Part shown: piece after piece, positions 10,275-20,725 of the stretch
How the letters are laid out: every line of letters begins with the position of its first letter
Position numbering within the stretch: position 1 is the first letter of the stretch
Assembly (NCBI GenBank): GCA_900404475.1
Contig: OUQQ01000164.1
Location: forward strand, 510 to 33,785
Reading direction: 5' to 3'
Origin: Spongospora subterranea
Lineage: Eukaryota > Endomyxa > Phytomyxea > Plasmodiophorida > Plasmodiophoridae
Length of the DNA stretch: 33,276 nucleotides
Translations under genes and position numbers: made by a program
Notes under the pieces: model-generated
The model's database searches: none
What the model was told of the DNA's origin: nothing
Seen by the model: only the letters and a program-made list of their open reading frames with translations

Positions 10275-10927
10275 GACGACGGTAGCTGATCGATGAACGC
10301 TGTGCGATCAGATCTAGAGGGGATACTGCGGAGTCCGTCACGGCTATTCCTTAACTCCGTACACTGAGTATTATATGAAGTGGACATTAATGTCCTGGTA
10401 TTTTGTACACGCTGACGAGTTAGGGAAAACCGTAATCTATGGCTGTATTGAAGAATGGAATGGGTTAGATGAAAATAATTCTAATTCTGCGGATTCCCAT
10501 TGCAATATCACATTGATAGAACAGAATTTGAGATATTGAACTTGTGAAACTGATTCGAAAACGGCGTATTGACATTGAATATTCTATAGTTATAGCGCTG
10601 GCGCTTCAAACCAGCCACCATCGATAATTTTCAATGACGACGAAGACACTACTGGCTTATTACAACAACAAAAATAAACAGGTAAACCGTGAACTTGTCC
10701 TCAGACAAGACTCACCGATAGCGGAACATTTTCAACAACGGAAACCGCGATTACCATCAGGATTAGTCTGAAACCCAAAGGAACAATCGCAATTCTATAT
10801 TGAAACAGCCCAAATCTCAGTCGAGATGAACACTCAGGACATCGGTCGTTGATGGCTCACTCGAATACCTTGCGGGAAGTTGTGGTTATTTAAAAATGGG
10901 GCATGCCTCTTGCAACTTGGGCAATTC
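10275..10927. other. Intergenic region upstream of uL3
   Basis: About 650 nt between the uL3 start (minus) and the ICT1-like stop (minus). It should hold the uL3 promoter. The only coding candidate is a 45-codon plus-strand frame at 10634-10771, listed separately. A 14-nt word at 10869-10882 (CTTGCGGGAAGTTG) is the exact reverse complement of one upstream of malic enzyme. No RNA gene is recognised. Confidence 0.5.
10634..10771 (+). CDS. Candidate 45-aa basic small protein
   Basis: ATG to TGA, 46 codons, beginning MTTKTLLAYYNNKNKQ and ending RKPRLPSGLV. The composition looks protein-like, basic with few rare residues, and the frame is closed cleanly in a stretch otherwise dense with stops. 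There is no recognised family. It could equally be the first exon of a longer gene, since CAG/GTAAAC after codon 16 looks like a donor, or chance. It is too short to judge by codon bias. Confidence 0.25.
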   Translation: MTTKTLLAYYNNKNKQVNRELVLRQDSPIAEHFQQRKPRLPSGLV

Positions 10928-11567
10928 TCATTCATCGTCGCGAGGCTTTTTCCTAAGAATTTTTTTGACAGAAGCCATATGCTTATCTTTTAACCGGACT
11001 TCTTTCGCGGCGACAGGTTTTTCTGTTAGAATTCGTTCTTTGACAACTTGATGAGCCTCATCAACATAGGACCTATACAGGTCATTTTTCCTAACTAATG
11101 TATCAGACTTTCGAAACGTACTGCAATTTTTCCAACGCATTTTGCATATTTCGATGCTGGGATCTGGATATCATCGAGGTGACTACCAGTTCGTTTGCCT
11201 TGTTGATACGTTTGGCTTGTAAGAAGATGAGTCGTTGCCTAGCGTACTCTCCAAGCCACGTGGCTCTTTCAACATTGAATCTGAGTTCCACCTTTGATGG
11301 AAGAGATGAGAAACTGTATTTTCGGTAATCATAACAATTACCTTGGTATTCACTTTATTTACCTATACGGACTCACATTATTGAGACCGAACCGTGCATT
11401 AGAGAGAATTTTACATTTTGACCCCCCGGCCCAGACGATCGAGAATACGCGATGTCAATCTGGTCTGTCGGCACGATAACACGGTTCGGCAGTTCGGAAA
11501 ACAAGCGCACATGACCGTTCTTAGATACCAACGGAAGCCTGGTAACGAAAAACGCCCGGAACTGCAT
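10928..11567 (-). CDS. Mitochondrial GGQ peptidyl-tRNA hydrolase, ICT1/Pth4-like
   Basis: Codon-independent release factor that frees stalled mitochondrial ribosomes; the human homologue ICT1 is also mitoribosomal protein mL62. Proposed exons: 11567-11415, 11362-11342 (21 nt), 11291-11122, 11072-10928, giving 162 aa. The catalytic motif SRSSGPGGQN is complete (G48, G49, Q50) and is followed by VNKVNTK and VELRF, the standard RF-1 domain order. Then come RQRLIFLQAKRINKANELVVTS and a basic C-terminal tail (KKILRKKPRDDE) typical of the ribosome-binding extension. I chose the internal ATG because MQFRAFFVTRLPLVSKNG looks like a mitochondrial presequence: arginines, hydrophobics, no acids. An in-frame ATG 26 codons upstream is the alternative. 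Introns are 52, 50 and 49 nt. Confidence 0.88.
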
Positions 11568-12506
11568 TGCCGCGCAATGAACACTTGGACGAACCCCGAA
11601 ATCGTCGACCGACCCAGGCAGACAATGCACTACGATGATTTCCAAGAGTGACCCTGAACTTCGTTTGATCTGTTGTCTGATGTGTTGTTTACAGGGACCC
11701 GTTGGGACTTACCGTCACACACCCGGTCACCAATGTTGCGATATACCCTCTTTGGGACCATCTCCGAATAATTCTGTTCAACACACGATCGTAGGTCCAG
11801 CGATAACATGGGGGTAACGGTGACAACTGGACCAGTTTTATTATATTGCGGATCCCCTTTGGTGTCTTTCTGACCTTGACATTGACTTTCCCGAAAATAA
11901 CGCCATGGTGTTGTGGTCGAATAGACCACCAGAGGGGTCTCATGTTCGAATATAGCACCAGGGTATTACATTCAGGATGGCAGGCGACTGCGCCTCGACT
12001 TTTTAATCAAACATGCGTGCTTAATTTTGGGGTTAATTACAACATCGTTGTTCGACCTCTCACCCACATTTGAAGGCCTTGGTTGAACCATGTTTCGTAC
12101 GACTGTTAAAACGAATTATTTTCATCACTGATTGCGGCTCAGTCCGATCAAAAAGAAACGTCTATAATCCACCGGAATGGTTCTCTTTCGGACAGTCCCT
12201 ATATGTGTTTGAATTGAAAGAACAACGCGCCGAGGCAGGATGGAAATGGTACAAACCGAGTTGGTCAATTTCATGAAGACAATGGATGAGCTGAGTGATA
12301 TTACGAATCAGGAGTATTTCGTGAAATTGCAAGAAAATACTGTTCGTGTTGGGGAACTACAAATTTACGCCGCCTCAACTTACTCGGTTGCGGAATCAGT
12401 TCAAGAGCTTGACCATTTTTATGGTGTTTGCATGATCTAGAATTAGAGCTGCGGTCTTGAATGAGTTCATGTCAACTCCAAAATTGATAAGCTGTGTTCT
12501 ATTCGC

Positions 12507-12547
12507 AATATAACACCATGATGCTATATTGAAAGTGGTGTTATATT
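12507..12547. repeat. Perfect 12-bp inverted repeat, 17-nt loop
   Basis: Arms AATATAACACCA (12507-12518) and TGGTGTTATATT (12536-12547) are exactly complementary. The hairpin sits at the edge of a transposon-derived block. It may be a terminal inverted repeat pair of a miniature element or part of a decayed terminus. Confidence 0.7.
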
Positions 12548-12559
12548 TGGATAAAACAT

Positions 12560-12945
12560 CCATGTTTGCTAGACACCATGGCGTTATGTTCGGGTGAAGA
12601 CGGTAGCACTCGCGGCAACTCAATAAACTGGTTCAGTTGAAGAAATTTTTTGACTGGCCCCATTTGGAAACCTACTTCTCCATCGTTGACGATGTGGTCG
12701 TGGGTAACACATCTGCAAGGTGCGACAGTTACCGTATTTGGTGACCTGGTCGATTGGTGTGTAGTAAAACCGGTAAATTCGGCATAGAAGGGTGTGGTTG
12801 ACACGGTTCAGGACACTTTAGTTCCCAACCTTCCAGCATATGCAAGAGCTCATCTGATGAACTTTCTTTCACATTTTTTCAATTGAATGAAGTCTCATCA
12901 ACCCTGGCTTTGTCCTAGACTGTGTGAAAAACACCCATCATGGTA
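12560..12945 (-). pseudogene. DDE transposase relic, copy 4 (minus)
   Basis: Read on the minus strand, the segment at 12896-12935 matches the block that in copy 1 encodes VHDKPWIDV: the word TTTGTCCTAGACTGTGTGAAA on the plus strand is a diverged form of the one at 14981-15000. Homology fades to the left. It carries stops in all frames and has no function. Confidence 0.4.
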
Positions 12946-13179
12946 TTTAACTCATCTTGGGCAAATCCCCCCAACGTGAAATTTTGAAAAAAAATCCGAC
13001 TCCTTTGGTTACACTTGGTCACATGTACACCAGTACATGCGCGGCCTCAAAATAAATGGCGCTCTGTCTCTGTCTGAGCACCGAGTTTACTTTATCTTTA
13101 TCATGACGATTGACGAATCAAGTGGTACATACAGTCGCCGTCAAACCAGAAAATGCACTCTTCTACCGACCTCCTCATG

Positions 13180-14350
13180 CACTAGGTCATTCAATATGAA
13201 GAGGTATTTCCCATGGAATATGAAAGCAAATATGGTCAAGGAAGTAAATGCCAGGAAAGTTAAGACGACCGCTAAGAAAGAAGTACAGTACCACAAGTCA
13301 ACAGCTCAAATAAGGAGACCCAAAAGCAGAAAGCTGCGATGGGCGAAAACATTTCAAGCTGGACATTAAAACATTATCCAGCAGATGCCTACGCCCACGA
13401 AAAATGCCCGTAATCTCATTCAGCTACGAGCAGGATCGTACGATTGCTGCGGGGATGGTTTGCCGGGGATCAGTAAGACTTGTTCCGGAAGAAGTTGATA
13501 CCGATATTGGTGTTCTGAGACAAAGAATGTCCAGGTTCTTGCACAAAGGAAAATTGGGTTCAACAACGGGCACCCCGTATTGCCCAAACGACAAGGAACA
13601 AGTCGATCAGTTTTGTTAAATACGGCATCAAAGAGATGCAACTGCGGCGACCGAATTGCACGACAGGACCATCGGCCTTCCATTGACCGGATCTTCACGT
13701 CGGGTGACTGTTTAGTTTTGCGTCACTACATCAGGTATCCGGCTAAACCCGTTTTTCTTTATTCAAGGGTAACCTGGAGTACGAATCGTTGAACACTTTA
13801 CCCGGATGAATCACCCTGCAGGCATGTTTACACAGTTCATGACAAACCCTGGATCGATGTGACCATATTCGATCTATCGATTGAAAGAACATTGAATTCT
13901 TACTGTGAGACCAAGCCGACGACGTATCGGGTCATGGACAGATGCAAGGCTCATTTGATGAGCTCGGCCGTCATCAAGTTACAAAACTGTGGCACGGAAG
14001 TTGAGTTTACCTTGGCCGGATATAAGGCCAAGCTTTACGTCTTGGATGTCGGACCACCGCTCCCAATTTGGGCTTGTGAGAGATTGTCATTTTTCACACT
14101 TCAGCAGATACTCTAAATCGGTGGACGTGGTATATCGACGGCGCCGCCTTCGGACTTCATTGGTCATTTCGGGGCACCTCCAAATCAATAAGCCCTCAAG
14201 GATCATCTCAGGAAGAGTGCGAAGCGTTTATGGTGGAAAACGTCGACAACTCGGTCCCATCCTTCAACTTGTTGTCGCACAATGGACAGCAAGGAGAAAC
14301 TTAACCGAGGGCACGATTACCAACACGTGGCAACGAATTTTTCATGACCT
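13180..14350 (+). pseudogene. Pogo/DDE_1-type transposase pseudogene, copy 1
   Basis: The best-preserved copy. Pieces in order, across frameshifts and stops: a lysine-rich start with MKANMVKEVNARKVKTTAKK (13215-13280), possibly the helix-turn-helix; a VDQ triad near 13603, taken as the first catalytic aspartate; LPLTGSSRRVTV then a TAG and FCVTTSG (13678-13738), matching the DDE_1 block xTTGxxxxRVTV; VHDKPWIDV (13831-13860); VMDRCKAHLMSSAVIKLQNC (13933-13992) with the second aspartate; YKAKLYVLDVG (14023-14055) with the third; and VVAQWTAR with TITNTWQRIF near the end (14270-14345). That order is the DDE_1 (pogo, Tigger, Jerky) transposase layout. The copy is inactivated by at least one stop and several frameshifts. 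The N-terminal assignment is weak; the catalytic core is convincing. Confidence 0.75.
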
Positions 14351-14439
14351 CCCTTTTTGAATTGCAAAATTTATTCGTCCACTGTAATATTGTCCAACAG
14401 ACGAAATGAAGCCATTCCCATGTTCCGAAAACTTTTGTT

Positions 14440-15005
14440 TCGTTTGACGACGCTTTCATTCTTCGTGCCCTCTGTTATGCTTTCTCACGTTCTTGCTACT
14501 CTTTGTGCGACAGCAAGTCGAGATGGAACCTTGTTGTTGACATTTTCCACCATGAACGCTTCGTCCTCTTTCTGAGGTGCTCCTTGGAGGTCTTATTGAC
14601 TCCGACATCCAAGACCTGAAGCTTGGCAATATATCCGGCCAGGATTCCAGTCAACGTCCGTGCCACAATTTTGTAACTTGATGACGACGGGGTTTAGCAA
14701 ATGAATCTTCTGTTTTGTCCTCACAGTAAGGCTTCCATTGTTAGGAACGGGGGCAGAGGCTAAGACGCAGACGGAGGCTGTCAGGGAACGGAGGCCGAGG
14801 CTAGAGAGCAGTTATGAGGCAACAGAGATGTTTTTAGAAAAACTAGTAATTCGATTTGAGGCTAGGGCTCAGGTCCCTGGCCCCACCCGGAAACTACTTT
14901 TCATTTTGCCACGCCGCTTGTGTTCTCTGTTGATTCAGGAAAGGAAACGAATTTCACGTGTGTTCCCATCAATCCAGACTTTGTCCTGAGCTGTGTAAAC
15001 ACCTC
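14440..15005 (-). pseudogene. DDE_1 transposase pseudogene, copy 2 (minus)
   Basis: The reverse complement of 14440-14740 aligns with copy 1 at 13905-14330. It shares VIKLQNCGTDV, a VLDVGVNKTSKEHL block (better preserved here than in copy 1) and ITEGT near the end. Reading leftwards from 15005, it begins GVYTAQDKVWIDG. A roughly 200-nt stretch (14750-14960) between these blocks does not align and may be a nested insertion. Frameshifts and stops throughout. Confidence 0.65.
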
Positions 15006-15059
15006 TTCAGGGTGATTAATCTTACACTCCCTTCAGGGGTACAAAATCTTTTATAGATA

Positions 15060-15215
15060 TCCTTAAGTCCAATCATGGAAAATCCGATTCCTTTCCACTT
15101 TTTCGTAATCGTGCACTCGGTTATGTTTTCCCACGCCTTTGCTCCTTATTGTGCAACAGTAAGTCGAGATGGGACCTTGTGTCAATCTCTCCACCATAAC
15201 CGCACCGTCCCTTTT
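15060..15215 (-). pseudogene. DDE_1 transposase C-terminal fragment, copy 3 (minus)
   Basis: The minus strand encodes RLTVAQ, a stop, GAKAWENITECTITKKWKG and IGFS. This is the C-terminal block found at 14270-14345 in copy 1 and typical of DDE_1 transposases (VAQWV, AW, TI, NTW, IGF). Only the 3' end of this copy is present, immediately upstream of copy 2 in the same orientation. Confidence 0.6.
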
Positions 15216-15482
15216 ACCTCAGTAACTTGGGTTTCGGAGCACTTCAAAGATAAGCCAGCTTAAAAGCGTTGGCATGGCTGTATTATTATTACTACAAAAG
15301 CCAACGATGTGTTGAAGACGGTTGACACTGAAGGTCTGGGGATCTCTCTATAGTGCCATTGATCCCTAGAAATGGTCTGGCATATTTTCCCTGCTTGAAC
15401 ATTTCCTAAGAGGCATATCGCCAGACGCTTGCATTACAGTTAATAAGAAGGAATATCAGGAGAGTATGCCCCAATTAGTCCA

Positions 15483-15509
15483 TTAAGTGTCGAAACTTTC
15501 GACACTTAA
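15483..15509. repeat. Perfect 13-bp palindrome with 1-nt centre
   Basis: TTAAGTGTCGAAA, a single C, then TTTCGACACTTAA: both arms match exactly. It lies between the last transposase fragment and the MetAP2 stop codon (15735). It may be a transposon end, a protein-binding dyad or a terminator-like hairpin. Confidence 0.85.
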
Positions 15510-15734
15510 GACAGAGTATTTCAGGCAAAGTTGTTCCCAGGGTTATTATCTGGATCTACAATATGCTGGTGAATGATGCAGTGTCATTTTGACAAGCACT
15601 CCCGATAGTGCCAGCCATGGCCATGATGCTCTCAAACCGGTGCAGTAAAGATAGAACAAATCATCAGCATTGAAAATTTCGGCATTCTTCAGTGTATAAA
15701 ATTAACCAAATAGATCACATTTCGGTGTAAATTT

Positions 15735-17356
<1,622 letters not shown>

Positions 17357-17577
17357 TCCTGTAGCAATCATTATTATAATGATCGCTGATCAATTTAGCG
17401 TCACGGACAACAGGTTGACTCACTCACTCAAATCCCGAATCTAATGACACAACCAATATATGGCCGATCTCGCGTGTATTGTGTGTCGTAGAAGCGAAAC
17501 TACAGGTGGTACTGTTGTTCGAAACTCGATCGACACACAGGGAACAAGGTGGTTGGGCAAATATTTTGCGCGGTAGT

Positions 17578-17685
17578 CGTTGGGTACTTCGAAGAGAAAA
17601 CGAGGTGCTTCTGCCAGTAATGGTGACGTCTATGAGCGCTACACAAGACGTGACGACTTTTTCAAGACATACAGTAACTCAGTAA
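17578..17685 (+). repeat. Diverged repeat family B, copy A
   Basis: Shares with copies B and C the run TTGGGTACTTCGAAGAGAAA and, 50 nt later, CACAAGACGTGACGAC. In one frame it reads SKRKRGASASNGDVYERYTR. That has the look of the start of a BED-type zinc-finger domain of a hAT transposase, but the zinc ligands are missing in this copy. Confidence 0.6.
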
Positions 17686-17965
17686 TAACTGGAGTAGTAT
17701 ACACTGAGGTACATATACTACAGACTCAAATCGGAAATGTCTTTTTCCACATGTTTAGTATAAATACTGTTGTGTATTGGCAAATACTGACTTGCGAAAA
17801 ACAGTAAAAAAAAATAAAGTTAGTGGGGATTGGTTGGGGTTTCCGTACATACACTTGAATGTATATCCATACGGTATCCCAGTTGAATTCACATTACGGG
17901 TTTCCGCAATTCGCAGTTGTTCTTTGGAACAGCAGTGCACTACTTCTTGGGTTATTTTTAGAATG

Positions 17966-18307
17966 TCATTGTTTGATCAATCGCGTTCGTCGTTGGGTAC
18001 TTCGAAGAGAAAGGGAGGTCTTCTTCCAGTAATGCTGACCTCTATGAGCACCACACAAAGGCGTGACGACCTTTCCAAGACATACTGTAACTTTATGGTG
18101 GAATGTCGTCATTGTCGTCTGGCCTTTGAAGAGTGTACGCTGGGGAACCACCCAAACAAAACATTACCAGGAGTACAGGCCTGACCGCATTCGAATTACT
18201 ACTACTGAGGAATCTCAGACAGACCGAGGCAAAAGGCACTATTACTAGATCTTTCAAGCTTTTTCCGTACTGACGACTTTTGTACAGGAAATTAAGTCTT
18301 CCATTGA
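17966..18307 (+). repeat. Diverged repeat family B, copy B
   Basis: Longest copy. A short frame starts MSLFDQSRSSLGTSKRKGG; after a frameshift the sequence encodes DLYEHHTK and then YCNFMVECRHCRLAFEEC followed by LGNHPNK. The CxxC and downstream His suggest a decayed BED finger (hAT-type transposase N-terminus), held with low confidence. The right edge carries one arm of an inverted repeat (18278-18307). Confidence 0.55.
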
Positions 18308-18494
18308 AGGCAGTAGCGCGATAGCAATGTGCTAATCCCTTTCTGGTGTAGCCAATCCAAAGTCTCTGGAATCGACACGCTCTGGTGGAACTTCGGACAT
18401 TGTATAGGTTGTGTCGCGTCTGGATTGCTATAGGAGTTTTTATATGGGGATGAGGGGATGGCAGTCAATGGGAGACTTCATTTCCTGTACAAAG
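18278..18494. repeat. 30-nt imperfect inverted repeat, fold-back core
   Basis: Arm 18278-18307 (starting TTTTGTACAGGAAATTAAG) and arm 18465-18494 (ending CATTTCCTGTACAAAG) are complementary at 27 of 30 positions by eye. They lie at the inner ends of repeat copies B (plus) and C (minus), so the whole unit from about 17990 to 18660 is a large imperfect palindrome. Confidence 0.65.
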
Positions 18495-18665
18495 GTTGCG
18501 GGTAGTTCCCAGCTTACACTCTTCGAAGGCCAGACGACATTCCACCATGAAGTTACAGTATTTATTCGGAAGGTCGTCACGTCTTGTGTAGTGCTAATAG
18601 ACGGCAGCATTACTGGAAGAAGTACCTCGCTTTCTCTTCGAAGTACCCAACGACGAAGCGTTGGA
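18465..18665 (-). repeat. Diverged repeat family B, copy C (inverted)
   Basis: The reverse complement reads TTGGGTACTTCGAAGAGAAA, then CACAAGACGTGACGAC and GAATGTCGTCTGGCCTTCGA, matching copy B in the opposite orientation. Compared with copy B it lacks about 100 nt near the inner arm. No open frame survives over its length. Confidence 0.6.
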
Positions 18666-19528
18666 CGTCCTCAGTGGGTGGTTGGCATTGTTCGACCGCG
18701 GGTCGTACAGGATATGTTTTCCCCAGATATGGTGCTGATTGACGATATGTCGCAATGCCAACATTAACTGTCTGATATCGAGCGAATCGTACTGAAATGG
18801 TAAAACGATCGATTTTCATGTATTCGCCATCAAATATGGGCAAATCAGCTATTACTCGTGTTCATCATGGCCGATGCGACTGCCATTTTGTCGCCCATCT
18901 TCCGTATCTGCCAGATCGATAACAAATGGTAGACAGTACCATATCAATGAGCTCTTCGCACTCTAACAAGCAGTTTGACCTTGATACGAGCTTCACTAAA
19001 TTGCCCTCTCGGTAAATATCGATTCTGACCCAACTAGCAACAACACTATGTGCAATTTGCGCTAGAAAAAAACAGATACCTATTCCTGGGCAATTGAAAT
19101 GTACCGAATCTCAAATGGACACGCGCCTCTTGGTATATCGGTAATGCATCAAACTACTGAAATGGTGACACTGGCGCCACTAATGTACCAGAACCTTGAT
19201 CTTGATCACGAAACGGCGAGAACGTTACGAACATCAGATGTCAACAGGGAACGGTATTGCAATTTCGCGTCTGCCTATATTAAATGGCGCGATTCGTTTT
19301 GGGGCCGAATGTGCACTGTCAATACGATTCACAACGATGATTATCAGCGCTATAAGAATCAACGCAGAAAGCATGATTAAGCACAAGGACGACGGCGATA
19401 AGAAAACACAGAAAAGCAGTTCTATTAGACGATTCAAGCTCGGCACAACCTCATACGATGTGGGAAAATAGAGTTAATACATGGTCTATATCTGATTAGA
19501 TTTGTTTTGACGTTGATTGTCTGCTTCA

Positions 19529-20725
19529 TCATGAGCTTAACGTCGTGGTCGAGCCCTGCTGATCGAATGAGGCCAGGTCATCCGACCAGCCACATAACTG
19601 AGCGAGCAGCGTCAGGCCGTCATCACAATCCCCTTGCCAAAACACGTCGTTCGAGTGGCCGTGAGCGAAACGGAACCCGCGATCGGTGACGGAATCGTGA
19701 ACCCCAACGAGATCTCGATTGATCAGGACACGAAAACATGAGTCCGGAACCATATCAACCAGCGACGCAAATGGCTGCACGGTCAACGACGTTCCAATAA
19801 CAAGAAGGAGATCGCATTCAGATAGGTCTTCATAGATTGTCTCTCGAAACCTCGCTGGGAGTTGCTCCCCGAAGAAGACGACATTGGGTTTGACGAGACC
19901 GCCGCATAGCGAGCAATACGGCACCTCGAACTGTTTCTCGATGATCCGGTCCACAGGATATGGCGATTTGCAATCGATACACGAGGCGGCACTGAAGGTC
20001 CCATGAGCTTCAACGAGCAGCTGGGGATCGATTCCGGCAAGACGTTCCAGCCCGTCGATGTTCTGCGTATAAATGCGGTGAACAATTCCTTTGTCTGCGA
20101 GCAGGCGAAGAACATGGTGTCCGATCGTCGGAACGAACTTCCCGCTTCCGGGCCACAGTTCGCTGGCCAGCGTGTAGAACGGCTCTGGGCGTTTCCTGAA
20201 ATATGTGATGTCGAAAACCGCCTCGGGACGTGGAAGTCCGAGATGGGCTAGGCGGTAATACAGGCCCGTTTCTGGCGAACGGAAATCGGGAATACCAGCG
20301 GATACGCTGATACCAGCGCCGCAAAGGATAATCACTTTCCGAAGACGACCTGAGGCAATCGCCGCCGATATCTCACGCAATTGACCCAGGGAATCTTTCG
20401 GCGCGGCTTCAACGCAAAGCTCGTCGAAACTCGTTAAACCAGACGGGTCCACGAACTCCAGCTCGAAGTTCAGGGCGCCTTCGGCCATGGACCGTAATTG
20501 CTGGACCGCAATCTCGACATCGGGCGCCGACGAATGAGACGACTGCATTGACCAGTCGGCCAGACCTGACAGAAATAATGCCACGGTCGTCGTCTGCAGT
20601 TCGGTCAGGAACCCGGCTGGAATTTCAATACCGAGCGCTGGCAACTTGATTACACAGGAATCGGATCGCGTGAACCGGTATTGGAGACTTTTCTCGGTCA
20701 GAATGACATATACAGATTTGGACAT
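19529..20725 (-). CDS. Class I sirtuin (SIRT2/Hst2-like NAD-dependent deacylase)
   Basis: NAD+-dependent lysine deacetylase. Intronless frame; I chose the ATG at 20725 (398 aa) because it starts MSKSVYVILTEKSL. An in-frame ATG at 20899 would add 58 residues of low-complexity character. In the 398-aa numbering: the NAD loop CGAGISVSAGIPDFRSP begins at 135; TGLYYRL; YTQNIDGLERLAG from 219; catalytic His241 in VEAHG; zinc cysteines C249, C252, C271, C274; VVFFGEQLP; and LLLVIGTSLTVQPFA. The class I look (IPDFRSPETGLY, YTQNID) matches SIRT1-3/Hst2. About 125 residues precede the core and match nothing I know; they could hold a separate regulatory or binding domain. The absence of introns and the GC-rich codons set this gene apart from most of the window. 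Confidence 0.9.
   Translation of the reverse strand: MSKSVYVILTEKSLQYRFTRSDSCVIKLPALGIEIPAGFLTELQTTTVALFLSGLADWSMQSSHSSAPDVEIAVQQLRSMAEGALNFELEFVDPSGLTSFDELCVEAAPKDSLGQLREISAAIASGRLRKVIILCGAGISVSAGIPDFRSPETGLYYRLAHLGLPRPEAVFDITYFRKRPEPFYTLASELWPGSGKFVPTIGHHVLRLLADKGIVHRIYTQNIDGLERLAGIDPQLLVEAHGTFSAASCIDCKSPYPVDRIIEKQFEVPYCSLCGGLVKPNVVFFGEQLPARFRETIYEDLSECDLLLVIGTSLTVQPFASLVDMVPDSCFRVLINRDLVGVHDSVTDRGFRFAHGHSNDVFWQGDCDDGLTLLAQLCGWSDDLASFDQQGSTTTLSS

Larger units (their letters stand above)
11568..15734. mobile_element. Degraded DNA-transposon graveyard (pogo/DDE_1-related)
   Basis: About 4.2 kb with no intact gene. It contains several diverged copies of one transposase-derived sequence, in both orientations (listed as pseudogenes), plus hairpins and short inverted repeats. 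The left part (11650-12550) contains fragments I cannot assign, including a 66-codon frame at 12240-12440. Blocks at 11888-11925 and 12566-12592 share the word CACCATGGCGTTAT in opposite orientation. Transposition genes here are all interrupted by stops and frameshifts. Confidence 0.65.
17357..19528. other. Repeat-rich region without intact genes
   Basis: About 2.2 kb between the MetAP2 start and the sirtuin stop. The left 130 nt should hold the MetAP2 promoter. 17578-18665 contains three diverged copies of one sequence and an inverted repeat, listed separately. 18670-19528 has scattered open frames on both strands (19099-19380 plus; 19234-19446 minus, the latter with a hydrophobic stretch but no ATG) that I cannot support as genes. 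Confidence 0.5.

Noticed and set aside
9741..10289. 182-codon plus-strand frame
   Set aside because: Exactly antisense to the conserved first exon of uL3; a GC-rich, strongly codon-biased gene commonly leaves open antisense frames.
11073..11121. Alternative donor GTCTGA after YVSK in the ICT1-like gene
   Set aside because: It breaks the frame of the downstream exon; the GTACGT donor four codons earlier gives a continuous protein.
12240..12440. 66-codon plus-strand frame MEMVQTELVNFMKTMDEL
   Set aside because: Protein-like composition but isolated inside transposon debris, with no recognised partner exon or family. Mentioned only as part of the relic region.
19234..19446. Minus-strand frame with a hydrophobic segment
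   Set aside because: It begins only at GTG, has no ATG, and the stretch upstream gives no convincing splice acceptor. Possible but unsupported membrane exon.
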